Source: Streptococcus halichoeri (GTDB lineage: Bacteria; Bacillota; Bacilli; Lactobacillales; Streptococcaceae). From it: DNA of 41,523 nucleotides. Made by a program: the position numbers and the translations under genes. Of the stretch, positions 26,695 through 36,316 are shown piece by piece (the first letter of the stretch is position 1; each line of letters opens with the position of its first letter). The stretch spans positions 1 to 41,523 of the forward strand of contig NZ_WLZU01000017.1 in assembly GCF_009870755.1 (NCBI RefSeq), written 5' to 3'. The notes beneath the pieces were generated by a model. That model was not told the DNA's origin. It saw only the letters and a list, made by a program, of their open reading frames with translations, and ran no database searches.

Positions 26695-27642
26695 CTAATG
26701 ACGTTTTCTTTGTTTGCCGGCATTTCGATTGGATTTTGTTTTAGCCGGAGTCTGCATAATAGCTCCAGTATCTGGCTTGCTGCTTGCTGTGTTGGTGACG
26801 TCTTTTAAGCTTTTGCCAGCGGTACTAGCTGTGGGTGGGTTGTTCTTGAAATCTTCTTCGATTTGTTTGCGCACTCTTGGTCGTAAGATATAGGTGGTGA
26901 TTAATTGTTGTAAAATACTAAAGAAACCACCAACAAACCAATACAAACCAACACCAGCTGGTAGATTGAAGGACATGAAAATCATCACGATTGGCATTGA
27001 ATACATCATAGTCTTCATTTGTGCCCGTTGGTCTTCAGTGACAGCTTGCATCGACAACCAAGATTGGAAATAGTATAAAAGAGCAATGATAGCTGTCAGT
27101 AACAAACTTCTACTGCCTAGGGCGATGCCTAAAAAAGTACTAGAGGCAACGCCTTTTGTGTACATGGCTGCAAAATACATGGCTGAGAAAAAAGGCATCT
27201 GAATAAGCAAAGGTAGGCAGCCAATGCCACCAAGCATGTTAACACCATTTTCTTTTTGGGCGGCCATAAAGGCTGTTTGAGCAGCTAGTTTTTCTTCTTG
27301 AGTTTGTGCTTCTTTCATCCGTTTTTGAATCGGATCAAAAATTGGCTTTAGATAGGCCATTTTTTCAGATTGGAAGCTCGCCTTCCAGGATTGATACAAG
27401 CCAAGCGGTAAGATGACAGTCCGGACAATAATAGTAACGATAATAATCGCTAGGCCATAGCCCAATCCGACATGATTAGCAAAGTAATCAATAAAATGTG
27501 ACATGGGTCTGCCTAAATAGTCCCAAACAATCCCCTTTGGGTTGCCGTGTGAATCTCTACCAACACAACCAGTGAGGGTCAAGAGGATGGATAGAGCTAG
27601 TCCTGAAAATAGGATGCGATTTAATTTTAGTTTCAATGTCAT
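26695..27642 (-). CDS. yidC: Membrane protein insertase YidC (YidC2-like, lipoprotein)
   Basis: YidC/Oxa1 inserts proteins into the cytoplasmic membrane. The 315-residue product has a lipoprotein signal with lipobox LTGC (lipidated Cys26). The core has five membrane helices with the conserved Arg72 of the hydrophilic groove in [13 protein letters not shown], then [12 protein letters not shown] and LPAGVGLYW. The C-terminal tail (about 260-315) is long and very basic ([15 protein letters not shown]), typical of streptococcal YidC2, which binds ribosomes and partly replaces SRP. It follows acyP on the minus strand with a 75-bp T-rich gap. Confidence 0.93.
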   Translation of the reverse strand: MTLKLKLNRILFSGLALSILLTLTGCVGRDSHGNPKGIVWDYLGRPMSHFIDYFANHVGLGYGLAIIIVTIIVRTVILPLGLYQSWKASFQSEKMAYLKPIFDPIQKRMKEAQTQEEKLAAQTAFMAAQKENGVNMLGGIGCLPLLIQMPFFSAMYFAAMYTKGVASSTFLGIALGSRSLLLTAIIALLYYFQSWLSMQAVTEDQRAQMKTMMYSMPIVMIFMSFNLPAGVGLYWFVGGFFSILQQLITTYILRPRVRKQIEEDFKNNPPTASTAGKSLKDVTNTASSKPDTGAIMQTPAKTKSNRNAGKQRKRH

Positions 27643-27717
27643 TTTCCTTTAACTTATAAGATACCTATCTATTTTACTTTTTTTTTGTTTTTTTAACAAT
27701 ACTTCTGTAGCTGTATT

Positions 27718-27996
27718 TTACTTGCCGATTCGAAAATCCTCATAGTCTGAAAATTGCCCCTGAGTCACATCAGCGTAGGTAACATTTGCCCATTTGGATG
27801 GCCCTTTGCGGATTTCTTGAGTAAAGGCAGCCAGCTTTTGTGCATCAGTAGACTGTGCTAAGATTTCAACAGTTCCATCATCATTATTCCAAACCCGGCC
27901 ATAGATTTCTCCCATATCAAGTGCCAAGCTATAGGTGGCATAGCGAAAGCCCACTCCCTGCACCCGACCAGAAACAATTATACGTACTTTGGTCAT
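27718..27996 (-). CDS. acyP: Acylphosphatase
   Basis: A 92-residue enzyme that hydrolyses acyl phosphates such as acetyl phosphate and 1,3-bisphosphoglycerate. The signature is visible: GRVQGVGFR (10-18) with catalytic Arg18, and GRVWNNDDGTVEI with the catalytic Asn. The AAGGAG site lies before ATG 27996, and an extended -10 promoter precedes it. It is upstream of yidC and divergent from the SpoU methyltransferase, an arrangement I recall from other streptococci. Confidence 0.94.
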   Translation of the reverse strand: MTKVRIIVSGRVQGVGFRYATYSLALDMGEIYGRVWNNDDGTVEILAQSTDAQKLAAFTQEIRKGPSKWANVTYADVTQGQFSDYEDFRIGK

Positions 27997-28018
27997 ACGA
28001 TCTCTCCTTTTTTCTCCT

Positions 28019-28027
28019 ATTATAACA
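28019..28027 (-). promoter_or_regulatory. acyP promoter (extended -10)
   Basis: On the minus strand TGTTATAAT, a perfect extended -10, 22 bp before the acyP ATG. It is back to back with the promoter at 28072-28080. Confidence 0.55.
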
Positions 28028-28071
28028 TAAGCTTAAAAGATGGTCTTGAAGAAGGTGGGCCAAGTAAACTA

Positions 28072-28080
28072 TGGTATAAT
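28072..28080 (+). promoter_or_regulatory. Promoter of the SpoU methyltransferase gene, predicted leaderless
   Basis: TGGTATAAT (extended -10) ends six bases before ATG 28087. Initiation 7 nt downstream of the -10 falls on the A of ATG. No Shine-Dalgarno exists in the gap. Confidence 0.55.
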
Positions 28081-28086
28081 AGTGCT

Positions 28087-28824
28087 ATGAAAATAACCTC
28101 AAAAGCAAATAGCTTGATTAAACAAACCAAAAAATTAAAGCAAAAGAAATACCGCACGCATTCCTATTTGATTGAGGGATGGCATTTGGTAGAAGAAGCC
28201 CAAAAAGCCAATCAAACCTTTAAACACCTTTTTGTTCTTGAGGAAATGGCTGAGCGGCTCAGTGATTTTAAGCCTGTCACAGTGGTTAGTCCTGAGGTTT
28301 TAAAAGAACTCACCGAGTCTCCTAAGCCCCAAGGGGTTATTGCCGAAGTAGCAATGGAAACACAGCCACTACCTGAAGAATTAACAGGCAGATACTTGGT
28401 TTTAGAAGATATTCAAGATCCTGGTAATGTGGGTACGATCATCCGAACAGCTGACGCTGCTTGTTTTGACGGGGTTTTTATCTCACAAAAAACTGCCGAT
28501 ATTTACAACGAAAAAACGCTGCGCGCCATGCAAGGTAGCCATTTTCACCTGCCGATTTGGCGGGCTGATATTTCAGAGATTTGTGCCCGTGTACAGGCTG
28601 CAAGGCTTCCTTTGTTGGCTTCGACCTTATCAAGCACCTCGGTTGCCTACCAAGACTTAGCAAAAAGTTCCTCCTTTGCTTTGGTTTTAGGAAATGAAGG
28701 GCGTGGGATTTCTGATTATATGACTGAGCAAGCTGACCAGTTGGTACATATCCCCATGCCTGGTCAGGCAGAAAGCCTAAATGTTGCCGTAGCAGCAGGA
28801 ATCCTTATTTTCAGCCTGATTTAA
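28087..28824 (+). CDS. SpoU/TrmH-family rRNA 2'-O-methyltransferase (RlmP/YsgA-like)
   Basis: A SPOUT-class enzyme of 245 residues expected to methylate a ribose in 23S rRNA. The N-terminal RNA-binding domain (1-85) contains KKYRTHSYLIEGWHLVEEA. The knotted C-domain has motif 1 DIQDPGNVGTIIRTADA, motif 2 VLGNEGRGISD and motif 3 IPMPGQAESLNVAVAAGI with the conserved Asn. It resembles B. subtilis YsgA (RlmP) more than RlmB in length. The start agrees with homologues, yet no ribosome site precedes it; the promoter sits directly against the ATG. Family is certain, target nucleotide inferred. Confidence 0.88.
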   Translation: MKITSKANSLIKQTKKLKQKKYRTHSYLIEGWHLVEEAQKANQTFKHLFVLEEMAERLSDFKPVTVVSPEVLKELTESPKPQGVIAEVAMETQPLPEELTGRYLVLEDIQDPGNVGTIIRTADAACFDGVFISQKTADIYNEKTLRAMQGSHFHLPIWRADISEICARVQAARLPLLASTLSSTSVAYQDLAKSSSFALVLGNEGRGISDYMTEQADQLVHIPMPGQAESLNVAVAAGILIFSLI

Positions 28825-28832
28825 GCTACTTA

Positions 28833-28841
28833 TGGTATAAT
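28833..28841 (+). promoter_or_regulatory. Extended -10 promoter of the HD-domain gene
   Basis: TGGTATAAT 22 bp before ATG 28864, immediately after the methyltransferase stop; no good -35. Confidence 0.55.
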
Positions 28842-28863
28842 ACCTTATGTGAGGTGATATGAT

Positions 28864-29364
28864 ATGGATTATCGAGAAGATAAAGAATTTATGGACCATG
28901 TTGGCTCTTTGATTGAACACCCGCGCTTTCAAAAACTTGGCAATATTGTGCAACATCACTATTCTACCCGTCTTGAACATTCTGTTAACGTTGCTTATAC
29001 GAGTTTTAAAATGGCTCGTAAATTTGGCTGGGATGCCAAGAGTGCAGCGCGTGGCGGACTATTGCATGATTTTTTCTACTATGATTGGCGCGTAACAAAA
29101 TTTAATAAGAGTCACGCCTGGGTTCATCCGCGAATTGCTGTCCGCAATGCTCGCAAATTAACCCCTTTAAATAAAAAAGAAGAAGATATTATTTTAAAGC
29201 ATATGTGGGGAGCAACCATTGCTTTTCCGCGCTATAAAGAAAGTTACATTGTTACTCTGGTAGATAAATACTGGGCTATCAAAGAAGCAGTGACACCAGT
29301 GCGCACGCGCTGGGCTAAACGCCGCTTTTTTAAACGTAAAACACTTAAGAGTCACCACCATTAA
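28864..29364 (+). CDS. HD-domain phosphohydrolase family protein
   Basis: A 166-residue HD-superfamily protein. The metal-binding residues are visible: H39 in the STRLEHSVNVA segment, the HD pair in GGLLHDFFYYDW, and further histidines downstream. The C-terminus is very basic (RTRWAKRRFFKRKTLKSHHH), suggesting contact with nucleic acid or membrane. Proteins of this type are widespread in Firmicutes without a firmly assigned substrate; nucleotide or phosphate-ester hydrolysis is likely. GAGGTGA precedes the ATG. BI-1 follows after 13 bp, so the two are probably co-transcribed. Confidence 0.85.
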   Translation: MDYREDKEFMDHVGSLIEHPRFQKLGNIVQHHYSTRLEHSVNVAYTSFKMARKFGWDAKSAARGGLLHDFFYYDWRVTKFNKSHAWVHPRIAVRNARKLTPLNKKEEDIILKHMWGATIAFPRYKESYIVTLVDKYWAIKEAVTPVRTRWAKRRFFKRKTLKSHHH

Positions 29365-29377
29365 TAAGGAGAAATGA

Positions 29378-30067
29378 ATGAATAATCAAGTAATCTATCA
29401 AGAATCAGATACAGGCCTTAATAGCTTTTTTGTTAAAATATATAGTTTAGTAGGTATGGGCATTGGCTTATCGGCCTTTGTTTCTTATTTAATGCTGTTT
29501 CCGTTTAAGGCTAATTTCTTAAATATTTTGACCAACCACCCAATGTGGTATTGGGGAGCTAGTATTTTAGAGCTAGTCCTTGTTTTTACAGTGAGCGGGG
29601 TAGCTCGTCGTAATACCCCGGCGGCCTTACCCTTATTTTTGGTTTATTCGGCCTTAAATGGTTTTACCTTGAGCTTTATTGTGGCCGCTTATGCACAAAC
29701 AACAGTTCTTCAAGCCTTCTTATCAGCTATGGCTGTCTTCTTTGTAATGGCGATGATTGGTGCTAAAACAAAGAAAGATTTATCTGGGATGAGTAAAGCT
29801 CTCTTTGCAGCTTTGATTGGTATCATCATTGCCATGTTGATTAACTTTTTCTTTAAAAGCAATGCCATGAGCTATATGATTAGCATCGCTTCTGTCTTGA
29901 TTTTCTCAGGCCTGATTGCTTCTGATAACCAGTTGATTAAGCGGGTTTACACAGGAACAAATGGCCAAGTCAGCGATGGCTGGGCTGTATCCTTGGCCTT
30001 GTCCTTGTATTTAGACTTTATTAATATTTTTATTAGTCTGCTCCGCCTATTTGGCCGAAATGACTAA
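29378..30067 (+). CDS. Bax inhibitor-1 / YccA family membrane protein
   Basis: A 229-residue integral membrane protein with seven hydrophobic segments spread over residues 15-225, for instance [19 protein letters not shown] and [18 protein letters not shown]. This is the TMBIM/BI-1 fold; the B. subtilis relative YetJ is a pH-sensitive calcium leak channel. Conserved aspartates near the C-terminus ([21 protein letters not shown]) match those that gate YetJ. AAGGAG lies before the ATG. A terminator follows. The function in streptococci is not established. Confidence 0.88.
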   Translation: MNNQVIYQESDTGLNSFFVKIYSLVGMGIGLSAFVSYLMLFPFKANFLNILTNHPMWYWGASILELVLVFTVSGVARRNTPAALPLFLVYSALNGFTLSFIVAAYAQTTVLQAFLSAMAVFFVMAMIGAKTKKDLSGMSKALFAALIGIIIAMLINFFFKSNAMSYMISIASVLIFSGLIASDNQLIKRVYTGTNGQVSDGWAVSLALSLYLDFINIFISLLRLFGRND

Positions 30068-30071
30068 ATGT

Positions 30072-30108
30072 AACAAGAGGCTGTGGACGTGCGTCCCAGC
30101 CTTGTTTT
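30072..30108 (+). terminator. Terminator after the BI-1 gene
   Basis: AACAAG-A-GGCTG-T-GGACG (30072-30089) pairs with CGTCC-CAGCC-TTGTT, two single-base bulges, then TTTT. The remaining bases to 30347 show no gene. Confidence 0.7.
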
Positions 30109-30347
30109 GGCTCATCATACTAGCTAGGAAGGTCAAACAGCAGCTGATGTCAGCTACTACATGAAGCTCAGCTCTTTTTACACGTGTTTGGCTTGTGAGG
30201 TAACAAAAAAAGATGGCTAAGTCAGATGGACAAGTCAAATAGTCCGCCTGCTTCAAGCTATTTAAAATTTCTGCCAAGCTAATAAGGGGCGGTAGGCACA
30301 GGCCTTGATAATGGCTAGTCTGCTCTTTCTTAACCATAGGTTGTTGT

Positions 30348-30376
30348 TTGTGTATTGGTATTTTTTTTGATATAAT
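30348..30376 (+). promoter_or_regulatory. yneF promoter
   Basis: TTGTGT (30348-30353), 17 bp, TATAAT (30371-30376), with TGA before the -10. It lies 35 bp before the yneF ATG. Confidence 0.75.
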
Positions 30377-30411
30377 AGGACGAATAATGAACGAGGAGAT
30401 TATAAAACGAT

Positions 30412-30654
30412 ATGTCAACAGCTATATGGGTATTACTGATTATCCTTGCTTTAGGTGCCGGCCTAGTGGGAGGCATTTTCATTGCACGCAAGCAAATTGA
30501 AAAAGAAATTGGTGAACATCCCCGTTTAACACCAGAAGCGATCCGTGAAATGATGAGTCAAATGGGTCAAAAACCAAGTGAAGCAAAGGTTCAGCAAACC
30601 TATCGTAATATTGTTAAGCAATCAAAATTAGCTTCAGCAAAAGGAAAAAAATAA
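30412..30654 (+). CDS. yneF: UPF0154 (YneF family) small membrane protein
   Basis: An 80-residue protein with one N-terminal transmembrane helix (about 5-25, [20 protein letters not shown]) and a cytoplasmic tail containing the family signature [22 protein letters not shown] and [10 protein letters not shown]. YneF is conserved in Firmicutes; its function is unknown. AACGAGGAG precedes the ATG. The gene is flanked by its own promoter and a terminator upstream of murI. Confidence 0.9.
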   Translation: MSTAIWVLLIILALGAGLVGGIFIARKQIEKEIGEHPRLTPEAIREMMSQMGQKPSEAKVQQTYRNIVKQSKLASAKGKK

Positions 30655-30772
30655 AAGCTTTTTGCTAAGTTGAGGTACTGGTATGTGCTTTGAGCGAGCA
30701 GACAACGATGCCAAAAGGGCCCCCTTTGTCGGCACCATTTCAGATGTCAACTGTTCAGGGTTCCAAAAAAAG

Positions 30773-30801
30773 CTCAGTTGGCTAGCACCGACTGGGTTTT
30801 T
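30773..30801 (+). terminator. Terminator between yneF and murI
   Basis: CTCAGTTGG (30773-30781) pairs with CCGACTGGG (30788-30796) with two G-U pairs, loop CTAGCA, then TTTTT. Confidence 0.65.
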
Positions 30802-30823
30802 ATTAGTATAAGAAAGTGTAAAG

Positions 30824-31618
30824 ATGGATAATCGGCCAATCGGATTTTTAGATTCGGGTGTTGGTGGTTTAACAGTTGTAAAAGAACTGCGACGCCAACT
30901 GCCGCACGAAACAATTGTATATATTGGAGATTCAGCCAGAGCGCCCTATGGCCCAAGACCTGCTGAGCAGATTAAGGCTTTTACTTGGGATATGGTCAAT
31001 TTTTTATTGACTAAGAACGTCAAAATGATTGTCTTTGCCTGTAATACAGCAACTGCAGTTGCCTGGGAAGAAGTAAAGGCTAAGTTAACCATTCCTGTCT
31101 TGGGTGTTATTTTACCTGGCTCCAGTGCTGCCATCAAAAATACCCAAGCAGGAAGGATTGGTGTGATAGCAACACCAATGACCGTCAAGTCGGATATTTA
31201 CCAGCAGAAAATTAAGCTTTTAGCGCCTCAGATGCAGGTGACAAGTTTAGCTTGTCCCAAGTTTGTCCCTATTGTTGAGTCCAATGAAGTAAAGTCAAGT
31301 GTCGCCAAAAAAATTGTTTATGAAACGTTGGCACCCCTTATTGGTCGTATTGACACTTTGATTTTAGGTTGCACGCACTATCCGCTATTACGTCCCCTCA
31401 TTCAAAATGTTATGGGGCCAGATGTTCGGCTGATTGATAGCGGAGCTGAGTGTATTCGGGATGTTTCTGTTTTGTTAAATTATTTCCAAATTAATGCCAG
31501 TCGATTGGTCAAAGACAGGCAGAATTTGTTTTATACGACCGCTAGCGTAGAGCGATTCCGGCACATTGCACTTGAGTGGCTAGAAGAAGATATTAATGTG
31601 GAGCGAGTAACATTATGA
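30824..31618 (+). CDS. murI: Glutamate racemase
   Basis: MurI interconverts L- and D-glutamate, supplying D-Glu for peptidoglycan. The 264-residue protein contains the two catalytic cysteines, C73 (VFACNTAT) and C183 (LGCTHYPLL), and the N-terminal substrate loop [12 protein letters not shown] with D10 and S11. The ribosome site is weak (GAAAG about 12 bp upstream). It starts a tightly packed operon; its stop overlaps the rdgB start (ATGA). Confidence 0.95.
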   Translation: MDNRPIGFLDSGVGGLTVVKELRRQLPHETIVYIGDSARAPYGPRPAEQIKAFTWDMVNFLLTKNVKMIVFACNTATAVAWEEVKAKLTIPVLGVILPGSSAAIKNTQAGRIGVIATPMTVKSDIYQQKIKLLAPQMQVTSLACPKFVPIVESNEVKSSVAKKIVYETLAPLIGRIDTLILGCTHYPLLRPLIQNVMGPDVRLIDSGAECIRDVSVLLNYFQINASRLVKDRQNLFYTTASVERFRHIALEWLEEDINVERVTL

Positions 31619-32604
31619 CAACAATTTACGAATATAAAGATGAAGAGAATTGGTTTGTTGGCTGTTGGGGTGGCTATAATGATTTGCACATTTTAGATCG
31701 GGCGCTTTTTGCCCCGCCTATCTGGCAAATCATCCGAGAATTAGATATGCTTGTGCCCGTTACTGATGGGAGCCAAGGCGGCTTTAGTGTTTCGGTCAAT
31801 CGCTTTACCTCTGACCTTCATTTGTTTCGTTTTTTGCTTGATATGATCAATCACGAAACCAAACGTAACTTTGAGTTAGTTCAGCACCAGGGGGCTTTCA
31901 TCGTCAAAGAAGGTGAGACGATCAGACTTGTCCATTTACCACAAGCGGGCTTACCGAGCACAGCCTTTTTGGCTTCGCAGGAGTCACCAGGTATGGGCGA
32001 TAGCATTTTAATTGCGACTAGAAATGAAGGCAAGACAAAAGAATTTCGTACCCTATTTGGTGCTCTAGGCATTCAGGTGGAAAACTTAAATGATTATCCA
32101 GAACTACCAGAAGTCCCAGAGACAGGAATGACATTTGAAGAAAATGCCCGCTTAAAAGCAGAAACTATTGCCAAGCTGACCCAAAAGATGGTCTTAGCTG
32201 ATGATTCTGGCTTAAAAGTTGACGTGTTAGGTGGCCTACCAGGGGTTTGGTCAGCACGTTTTTCAGGGCCAGATGCCACTGATGCCAAGAACAACGCCAA
32301 GCTCCTTCATGAATTAGCGATGGTCTTTGATAAGGATAAACGCTCTGCTCAATTTCATACCACTTTGGTGGTGGCAGCTCCAGATCGAGACAGTTTAGTG
32401 GTCGAAGCTGAGTGGCCTGGCTACATTGCCACAGAACCAAAAGGTGATAACGGCTTTGGCTATGACCCTTTGTTTATTGTTGGAGAAGGTGAGCGCCATG
32501 CAGCAGAGCTCTCAGCAGAAGAAAAAAATCGTCTGTCCCATCGAGGGCAAGCGGTGAGAAAATTAATGGAGGTGTTTCCAGCATGGCAAGCAAAACAATC
32601 ATAG
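31615..32604 (+). CDS. rdgB: XTP/dITP diphosphatase with N-terminal extension (RdgB/HAM1)
   Basis: This enzyme hydrolyses non-canonical purine triphosphates (XTP, ITP) to keep them out of DNA and RNA. The 329 residues are much longer than the usual 195: residues 1-128 form an extra domain of unknown role ([31 protein letters not shown]), seen in streptococcal homologues. The HAM1 domain starts with [10 protein letters not shown] at 131-140, followed by [17 protein letters not shown] with catalytic D196, SARFSG and GFGYDPLF. It overlaps murI by 4 bp and the phosphodiesterase by 22 bp. Confidence 0.93.
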   Translation: MTTIYEYKDEENWFVGCWGGYNDLHILDRALFAPPIWQIIRELDMLVPVTDGSQGGFSVSVNRFTSDLHLFRFLLDMINHETKRNFELVQHQGAFIVKEGETIRLVHLPQAGLPSTAFLASQESPGMGDSILIATRNEGKTKEFRTLFGALGIQVENLNDYPELPEVPETGMTFEENARLKAETIAKLTQKMVLADDSGLKVDVLGGLPGVWSARFSGPDATDAKNNAKLLHELAMVFDKDKRSAQFHTTLVVAAPDRDSLVVEAEWPGYIATEPKGDNGFGYDPLFIVGEGERHAAELSAEEKNRLSHRGQAVRKLMEVFPAWQAKQS

Positions 32605-33104
32605 TCATGAGTGATTCACATGGCGATCGTGCAGTGGTTGAAGATATTAAAGCCAAGTATATAAACCAGGTGGATGCTATTTTTCACAATGGCGACTCGG
32701 AACTGCTGGCTTGCGATCCTCTTTGGCAAGGTATTTTTGTCGTTGCAGGCAATTGTGACTATGATTCTGATTACCCAGCTACCCAAACCATTTCTTTAGG
32801 GCAAGACCGGATTATTCAGACCCATGGGCACTTACAGCACATTAATTTTACCTGGGATCGATTAGGTTATTTAGCGCAAGAAGCCCAAGCAACCCTTTGT
32901 TTATACGGCCATTTGCACCGACCGGCGGCCTGGCAAAGTCAAGGCACTGTCTTTATTAATCCCGGATCTGTAGCTCAGCCCCGTGGGGAAGTCTCTGAGA
33001 AGCTTTATGCCTATATAACCTTGACAGATGAAAAAATCGCAGTTGACTTTTATACGCTTCACCATACACTATACCCACAACTCTCTAAGGAATTTAGACG
33101 ATGA
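32583..33104 (+). CDS. YfcE/MJ0936-type metallophosphoesterase
   Basis: A 173-residue calcineurin-like phosphoesterase. All metal-binding motifs are present: [26 protein letters not shown] and YGHLHRP. Relatives (MJ0936, B. subtilis YsnB) hydrolyse phosphodiesters in vitro; the physiological substrate is unknown. The ATG at 32583 lies within rdgB with GGAGG about 10 bp upstream, and its stop overlaps the cbpB start, so it is synthesised as part of the operon. The pairing with rdgB is conserved in Firmicutes (ysnA-ysnB). Confidence 0.9.
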   Translation: MASKTIIVMSDSHGDRAVVEDIKAKYINQVDAIFHNGDSELLACDPLWQGIFVVAGNCDYDSDYPATQTISLGQDRIIQTHGHLQHINFTWDRLGYLAQEAQATLCLYGHLHRPAAWQSQGTVFINPGSVAQPRGEVSEKLYAYITLTDEKIAVDFYTLHHTLYPQLSKEFRR

Positions 33105-33580
33105 TAGCAAAACCATTTGAGGAGTTTATCCTTCAACATTTAGATAGTTACTTACTGCCAGCTGATGACCTTGCCATTTTTATTGATACACATAATTCAG
33201 ACCACGTGATGCTCTTATTAGTGAGTAATGGTTTTTCACGTGTTCCCGTTATCACTAAAGATAAAGAATTCAAAGGGACAATCAGTATTTCTGACATTCT
33301 AAATTTCCAACAAAAACATGGCTTGACTGATTGGGAAATGAGTCAAATAGATATTGGCAATATGGTGAACACTAAAATTCAGGCAATTCCTGAGGATGCT
33401 ACTTTAACTCATATCATGCACGATTTAGTGGACTATCCTTTCTTACCTGTTGTTAATAAACAACATCAGTTTATAGGAATTATTACCCGTAAATCCATTC
33501 TTAAGGCCCTAAACAGTCTTTTGCATGATTTTACCGATGATTACACGATAACCAAAAAAGAAGATGATTCATTTAATTGA
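33101..33580 (+). CDS. cbpB: Cyclic-di-AMP-binding CBS protein CbpB
   Basis: A 159-residue protein made almost entirely of two CBS motifs (about 20-75 and 90-150), the DarB/CbpB architecture that binds c-di-AMP in Firmicutes and can regulate (p)ppGpp synthesis or anaplerosis. Features are NGFSRVPVITKDKEFKGTIS in the first and LVDYPFLPVVNKQHQFIGII in the second. It overlaps both neighbours, with ATGA at its start and 17 bp at its end. The name follows family resemblance; ligand binding is inferred. Confidence 0.85.
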   Translation: MIAKPFEEFILQHLDSYLLPADDLAIFIDTHNSDHVMLLLVSNGFSRVPVITKDKEFKGTISISDILNFQQKHGLTDWEMSQIDIGNMVNTKIQAIPEDATLTHIMHDLVDYPFLPVVNKQHQFIGIITRKSILKALNSLLHDFTDDYTITKKEDDSFN

Positions 33581-34307
33581 GGACTTTCTCACAAGTCGAC
33601 AGTTGAGTACTAACTCGCAAAAGGCTTATCGTTACGACCTAAAGCAGTTTTTGGCACTGACTAGGGACCAACTAACGCCCTTTAAATTAGAACTTTATAA
33701 ACAATCGGTCGCCCAGCTTAGTTTGTCTGCTAGAAAACGCAAGTATTCAGCAGTTAATCAGTTTTTACACTACCTCTACCAAATCGGCTATTGTGACCGT
33801 TTTATGCAACTAGATGAAGCTATTCGTTTACAGCGCAGTAGTGAACAAGACTACCAATTACGTGATTTGACTGTATTGGAAAAAGAAAGTAAACACACTG
33901 TAGGGCAATTAATTGCCTTATTGATCTACCATTTGGGATTAACGCCTAGTCAGATTGCTATGCTTAAACAAGATGATATTGACCTGAATTTCAATGTACT
34001 CAGTACACGTACTGCTAAGCAGGTGCAAGTTTTAAGTCTGCCAAAATTATTGCCAACCTTTTTAGCCCCTTTTATGGATAGCCAAAAGACTTATTTAATT
34101 GAGCATCACGGACAGCCCTATTCCAGGCAGTGGTACTTTCAACAATTGCGGCTCTTTTTGGTGGCTGTTAACTGTGCTGATCTATCGGCTCAGAGTCTGC
34201 GCCAGCAATTTATCCTAGCCCAAAAAGCCCAAGGGGCCTCTCTCTTGGCTATCAGTCAGCAATTAGGGTTAAAAAGTCCAGTCACATTGGAAAAGTATTT
34301 TAAATAA
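33564..34307 (+). CDS. XerD-like tyrosine recombinase homologue, catalytically degenerate
   Basis: A 247-residue protein with the Xer fold: an N-terminal SAM-like core-binding domain (1-95) and a C-terminal catalytic-type domain. Only part of the active site survives: the first arginine is Thr127 (LGLTPSQ), the HxxR motif reads QSLR (Q210, R213), the second histidine is Leu236 (LGLKS), while the nucleophile-position Tyr245 (EKYF) remains. It matches the streptococcal XerD-like protein encoded next to scpA; the working dif recombinase in streptococci is XerS, elsewhere. It probably acts non-enzymatically, perhaps with ScpAB, an inference from position. Confidence 0.88.
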   Translation: MIHLIEDFLTSRQLSTNSQKAYRYDLKQFLALTRDQLTPFKLELYKQSVAQLSLSARKRKYSAVNQFLHYLYQIGYCDRFMQLDEAIRLQRSSEQDYQLRDLTVLEKESKHTVGQLIALLIYHLGLTPSQIAMLKQDDIDLNFNVLSTRTAKQVQVLSLPKLLPTFLAPFMDSQKTYLIEHHGQPYSRQWYFQQLRLFLVAVNCADLSAQSLRQQFILAQKAQGASLLAISQQLGLKSPVTLEKYFK

Positions 34308-34309
34308 AC

Positions 34310-35026
34310 ATGGATATAAAGTTAAAAGATTTCGAAGGGCCACTTGACTTGCTTTTGCATCTGGTTGCCAAATATCAAGTAGATATTTATGATGTGCCCA
34401 TTGTTGAAGTGATTGAACAGTATTTAGCCTATATTGAAACCTTGCAAATCATGCGACTCGAAGTGGCTGGTGATTATATGGTAATGGCTAGTCAATTGAT
34501 GGTAATTAAGAGTCGAAAGCTCTTACCAAAAGTCGTTGAACCTCAAGAAGTGGAAGCTGATCCTGAAATGTCCTTATTAAATCAGCTTGAGGAATACAGT
34601 AAATTCAAGGAGCTTAGTGAAGGCTTAGCCCTTAAACATGACCAACGTGCTAAATTTTTTTCTAAGCCAAAGCAAGAGCTTATTTTTGAAGATACGGTCC
34701 TGCAAGAAGATAAAACAGTCATGGATCTTTTTCTGGTTTTTTCCAAATTGATGACAGTCAAGCAAGCTACCTTTAAGCAAAACCACACGGTTATTGAAAG
34801 AGATCATTATCGGATCGAAGACAAGATGCAGGAATTGCAAGTTCAGCTTGAGCAGCGAGAAAGACTAACATTAGAGGAGGTCTTTGCTGCTTGTCAGTCT
34901 CGCAATGAAATGATTACACTATTTTTAGCAACACTAGAACTCATTAAAATTCAATTTGCCACGGTTAGTCAAGCAACTAACTTTGGGACAATTGTCTTAC
35001 AAAGGGAGGCGTCATGTCATACTTAG
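34310..35026 (+). CDS. scpA: Segregation and condensation protein A
   Basis: ScpA is the kleisin that bridges Smc heads with ScpB to condense and segregate chromosomes. The 238-residue protein has the N-terminal Smc-neck binding motif [20 protein letters not shown], a central helical region for ScpB binding, and a C-terminal winged helix that binds the Smc head cap ([20 protein letters not shown]). It starts 2 bp after the XerD-like stop and overlaps scpB by 13 bp. Confidence 0.95.
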   Translation: MDIKLKDFEGPLDLLLHLVAKYQVDIYDVPIVEVIEQYLAYIETLQIMRLEVAGDYMVMASQLMVIKSRKLLPKVVEPQEVEADPEMSLLNQLEEYSKFKELSEGLALKHDQRAKFFSKPKQELIFEDTVLQEDKTVMDLFLVFSKLMTVKQATFKQNHTVIERDHYRIEDKMQELQVQLEQRERLTLEEVFAACQSRNEMITLFLATLELIKIQFATVSQATNFGTIVLQREASCHT

Positions 35027-35571
35027 CCCAAATTGAGGCTTTATTATTTGTAGCTGGTGAAGAAGGTTTGAGTTTACGTCAAATGGGAACATTACTGGCT
35101 TTAACGCCATCAGCTCTTCAGCAGCAAGTAGACAAATTAGCACAAAAGTATGCGAGTGATTCTTCTTCTGCCTTGTGCCTTTTGGAATCCTCTAATACCT
35201 ATAAATTGGTTACTAAGGAGCAGTTTGCTGCTTTGCTGCGCGATTATGCCAAAGCACCAATCAACCAATCCCTTTCTCGAGCAAGTTTAGAGGTTTTAGC
35301 AATCGTTGCCTATAAACAGCCGATAACCAGGCTTGAAATTGACGAAATCCGCGGAGTAAATTCCAGTGGGGCTTTGAGTAAACTAGTTGCCTTTGAATTA
35401 GTTAAAGAAGCCGGCAAAAAAGAAGTCATCGGTCGCCCCAATCTCTATGTGACAACTGACTACTTTCTTGACTACATGGGGATTAATCATTTAGAAGAGC
35501 TAATGGCGATTGAGGACTTAGCCGTTGATGAAGAGGCACCAGAGTTATTCCAAACAAGCGATGAAGCCTAG
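35014..35571 (+). CDS. scpB: Segregation and condensation protein B
   Basis: ScpB dimers bind the middle of ScpA in the Smc complex. The 185-residue protein has two winged-helix domains: about 1-75 ([19 protein letters not shown]) and 90-165 ([33 protein letters not shown]), followed by an acidic tail ([12 protein letters not shown]). GGGAGG lies 4 bp before ATG 35014, within scpA. rluB begins 19 bp after its stop. Confidence 0.95.
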   Translation: MSYLAQIEALLFVAGEEGLSLRQMGTLLALTPSALQQQVDKLAQKYASDSSSALCLLESSNTYKLVTKEQFAALLRDYAKAPINQSLSRASLEVLAIVAYKQPITRLEIDEIRGVNSSGALSKLVAFELVKEAGKKEVIGRPNLYVTTDYFLDYMGINHLEELMAIEDLAVDEEAPELFQTSDEA

Positions 35572-35590
35572 AACAAAGATAAGGAAAAAT

Positions 35591-36316
35591 ATGAGAATCA
35601 ATAAATTTATTGCGCATGCTGGTGTTGCCAGTCGTCGCAAAGCTGAAACATTCATTAAGCAAGGTCTGGTGACGATTAATGGCCAGGTTGTCACCGACTT
35701 AGCCACTCTGGTAAAAAGTGGTGACCGGGTTGAGATTGAAGGAACCCCTATCTACAATGAAGAAAAGGTCTATTACCTCTTAAATAAGCCTCGCGGAGTC
35801 ATTTCCAGTGTATCTGATGATAAAGGACGTACCACCGTTTTGGATTTCTTACCTCAAGTGCAAGAGCGTATTTATCCTGTTGGTCGTCTCGATTGGGATA
35901 CGTCTGGACTTTTACTTTTAACCAATGACGGCGATTTTACGGATAAGATGATCCATCCACGCAATGAAATTGACAAGGTCTATTTGGCGCGGGTCAAAGG
36001 AATTGTAACCAAGGAGAATCTACGTCCTTTGACACGTGGCGTGGTCATAGATGGGAAAAAGACAAAACCAGCTCGTTATAAGATTATTCGGGTTGAAACA
36101 GATAAGAATCGTTCTATAGTTGAGCTAACCATCCACGAAGGTCGAAATCACCAGGTCAAGAAAATGTTTGAAGCAGTAGGGCTACTAGTAGATAAATTAT
36201 CGCGTACCCAGTTTGGCACACTGGATTTAACTGGTTTGCGCCCTGGCGAGGCTCGTCGCTTAAATAAAAAAGAAATTAGCCAGTTGCATAATGCAGCTGT
36301 TATCAAACAAAGATGA
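35591..36316 (+). CDS. rluB: 23S rRNA pseudouridine synthase RluB
   Basis: RluB converts a uridine of 23S rRNA to pseudouridine. I use ATG 35591 ([16 protein letters not shown]), which has AAGGAAA upstream and starts exactly at the S4 domain; an in-frame start 66 bp upstream lies inside scpB and adds an unrelated basic stretch. The 241-residue protein has an S4 RNA-binding domain (1-60) and the RsuA-type catalytic domain, with the catalytic Asp101 in [17 protein letters not shown]. It overlaps yidD (ATGA). Distinction from RsuA-type paralogues follows the scpAB context. Confidence 0.93.
   Translation: MRINKFIAHAGVASRRKAETFIKQGLVTINGQVVTDLATLVKSGDRVEIEGTPIYNEEKVYYLLNKPRGVISSVSDDKGRTTVLDFLPQVQERIYPVGRLDWDTSGLLLLTNDGDFTDKMIHPRNEIDKVYLARVKGIVTKENLRPLTRGVVIDGKKTKPARYKIIRVETDKNRSIVELTIHEGRNHQVKKMFEAVGLLVDKLSRTQFGTLDLTGLRPGEARRLNKKEISQLHNAAVIKQR

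Noticed and set aside
30379..30386. GACGAATA near yneF, resembling a ComX box
   Set aside because: A consensus sigma-A promoter directly upstream explains transcription, and yneF is not a competence gene.
33564..34307. Active phage-type integrase or att site
   Set aside because: Key catalytic residues are missing and the gene is embedded in a conserved housekeeping operon; no phage genes nearby.
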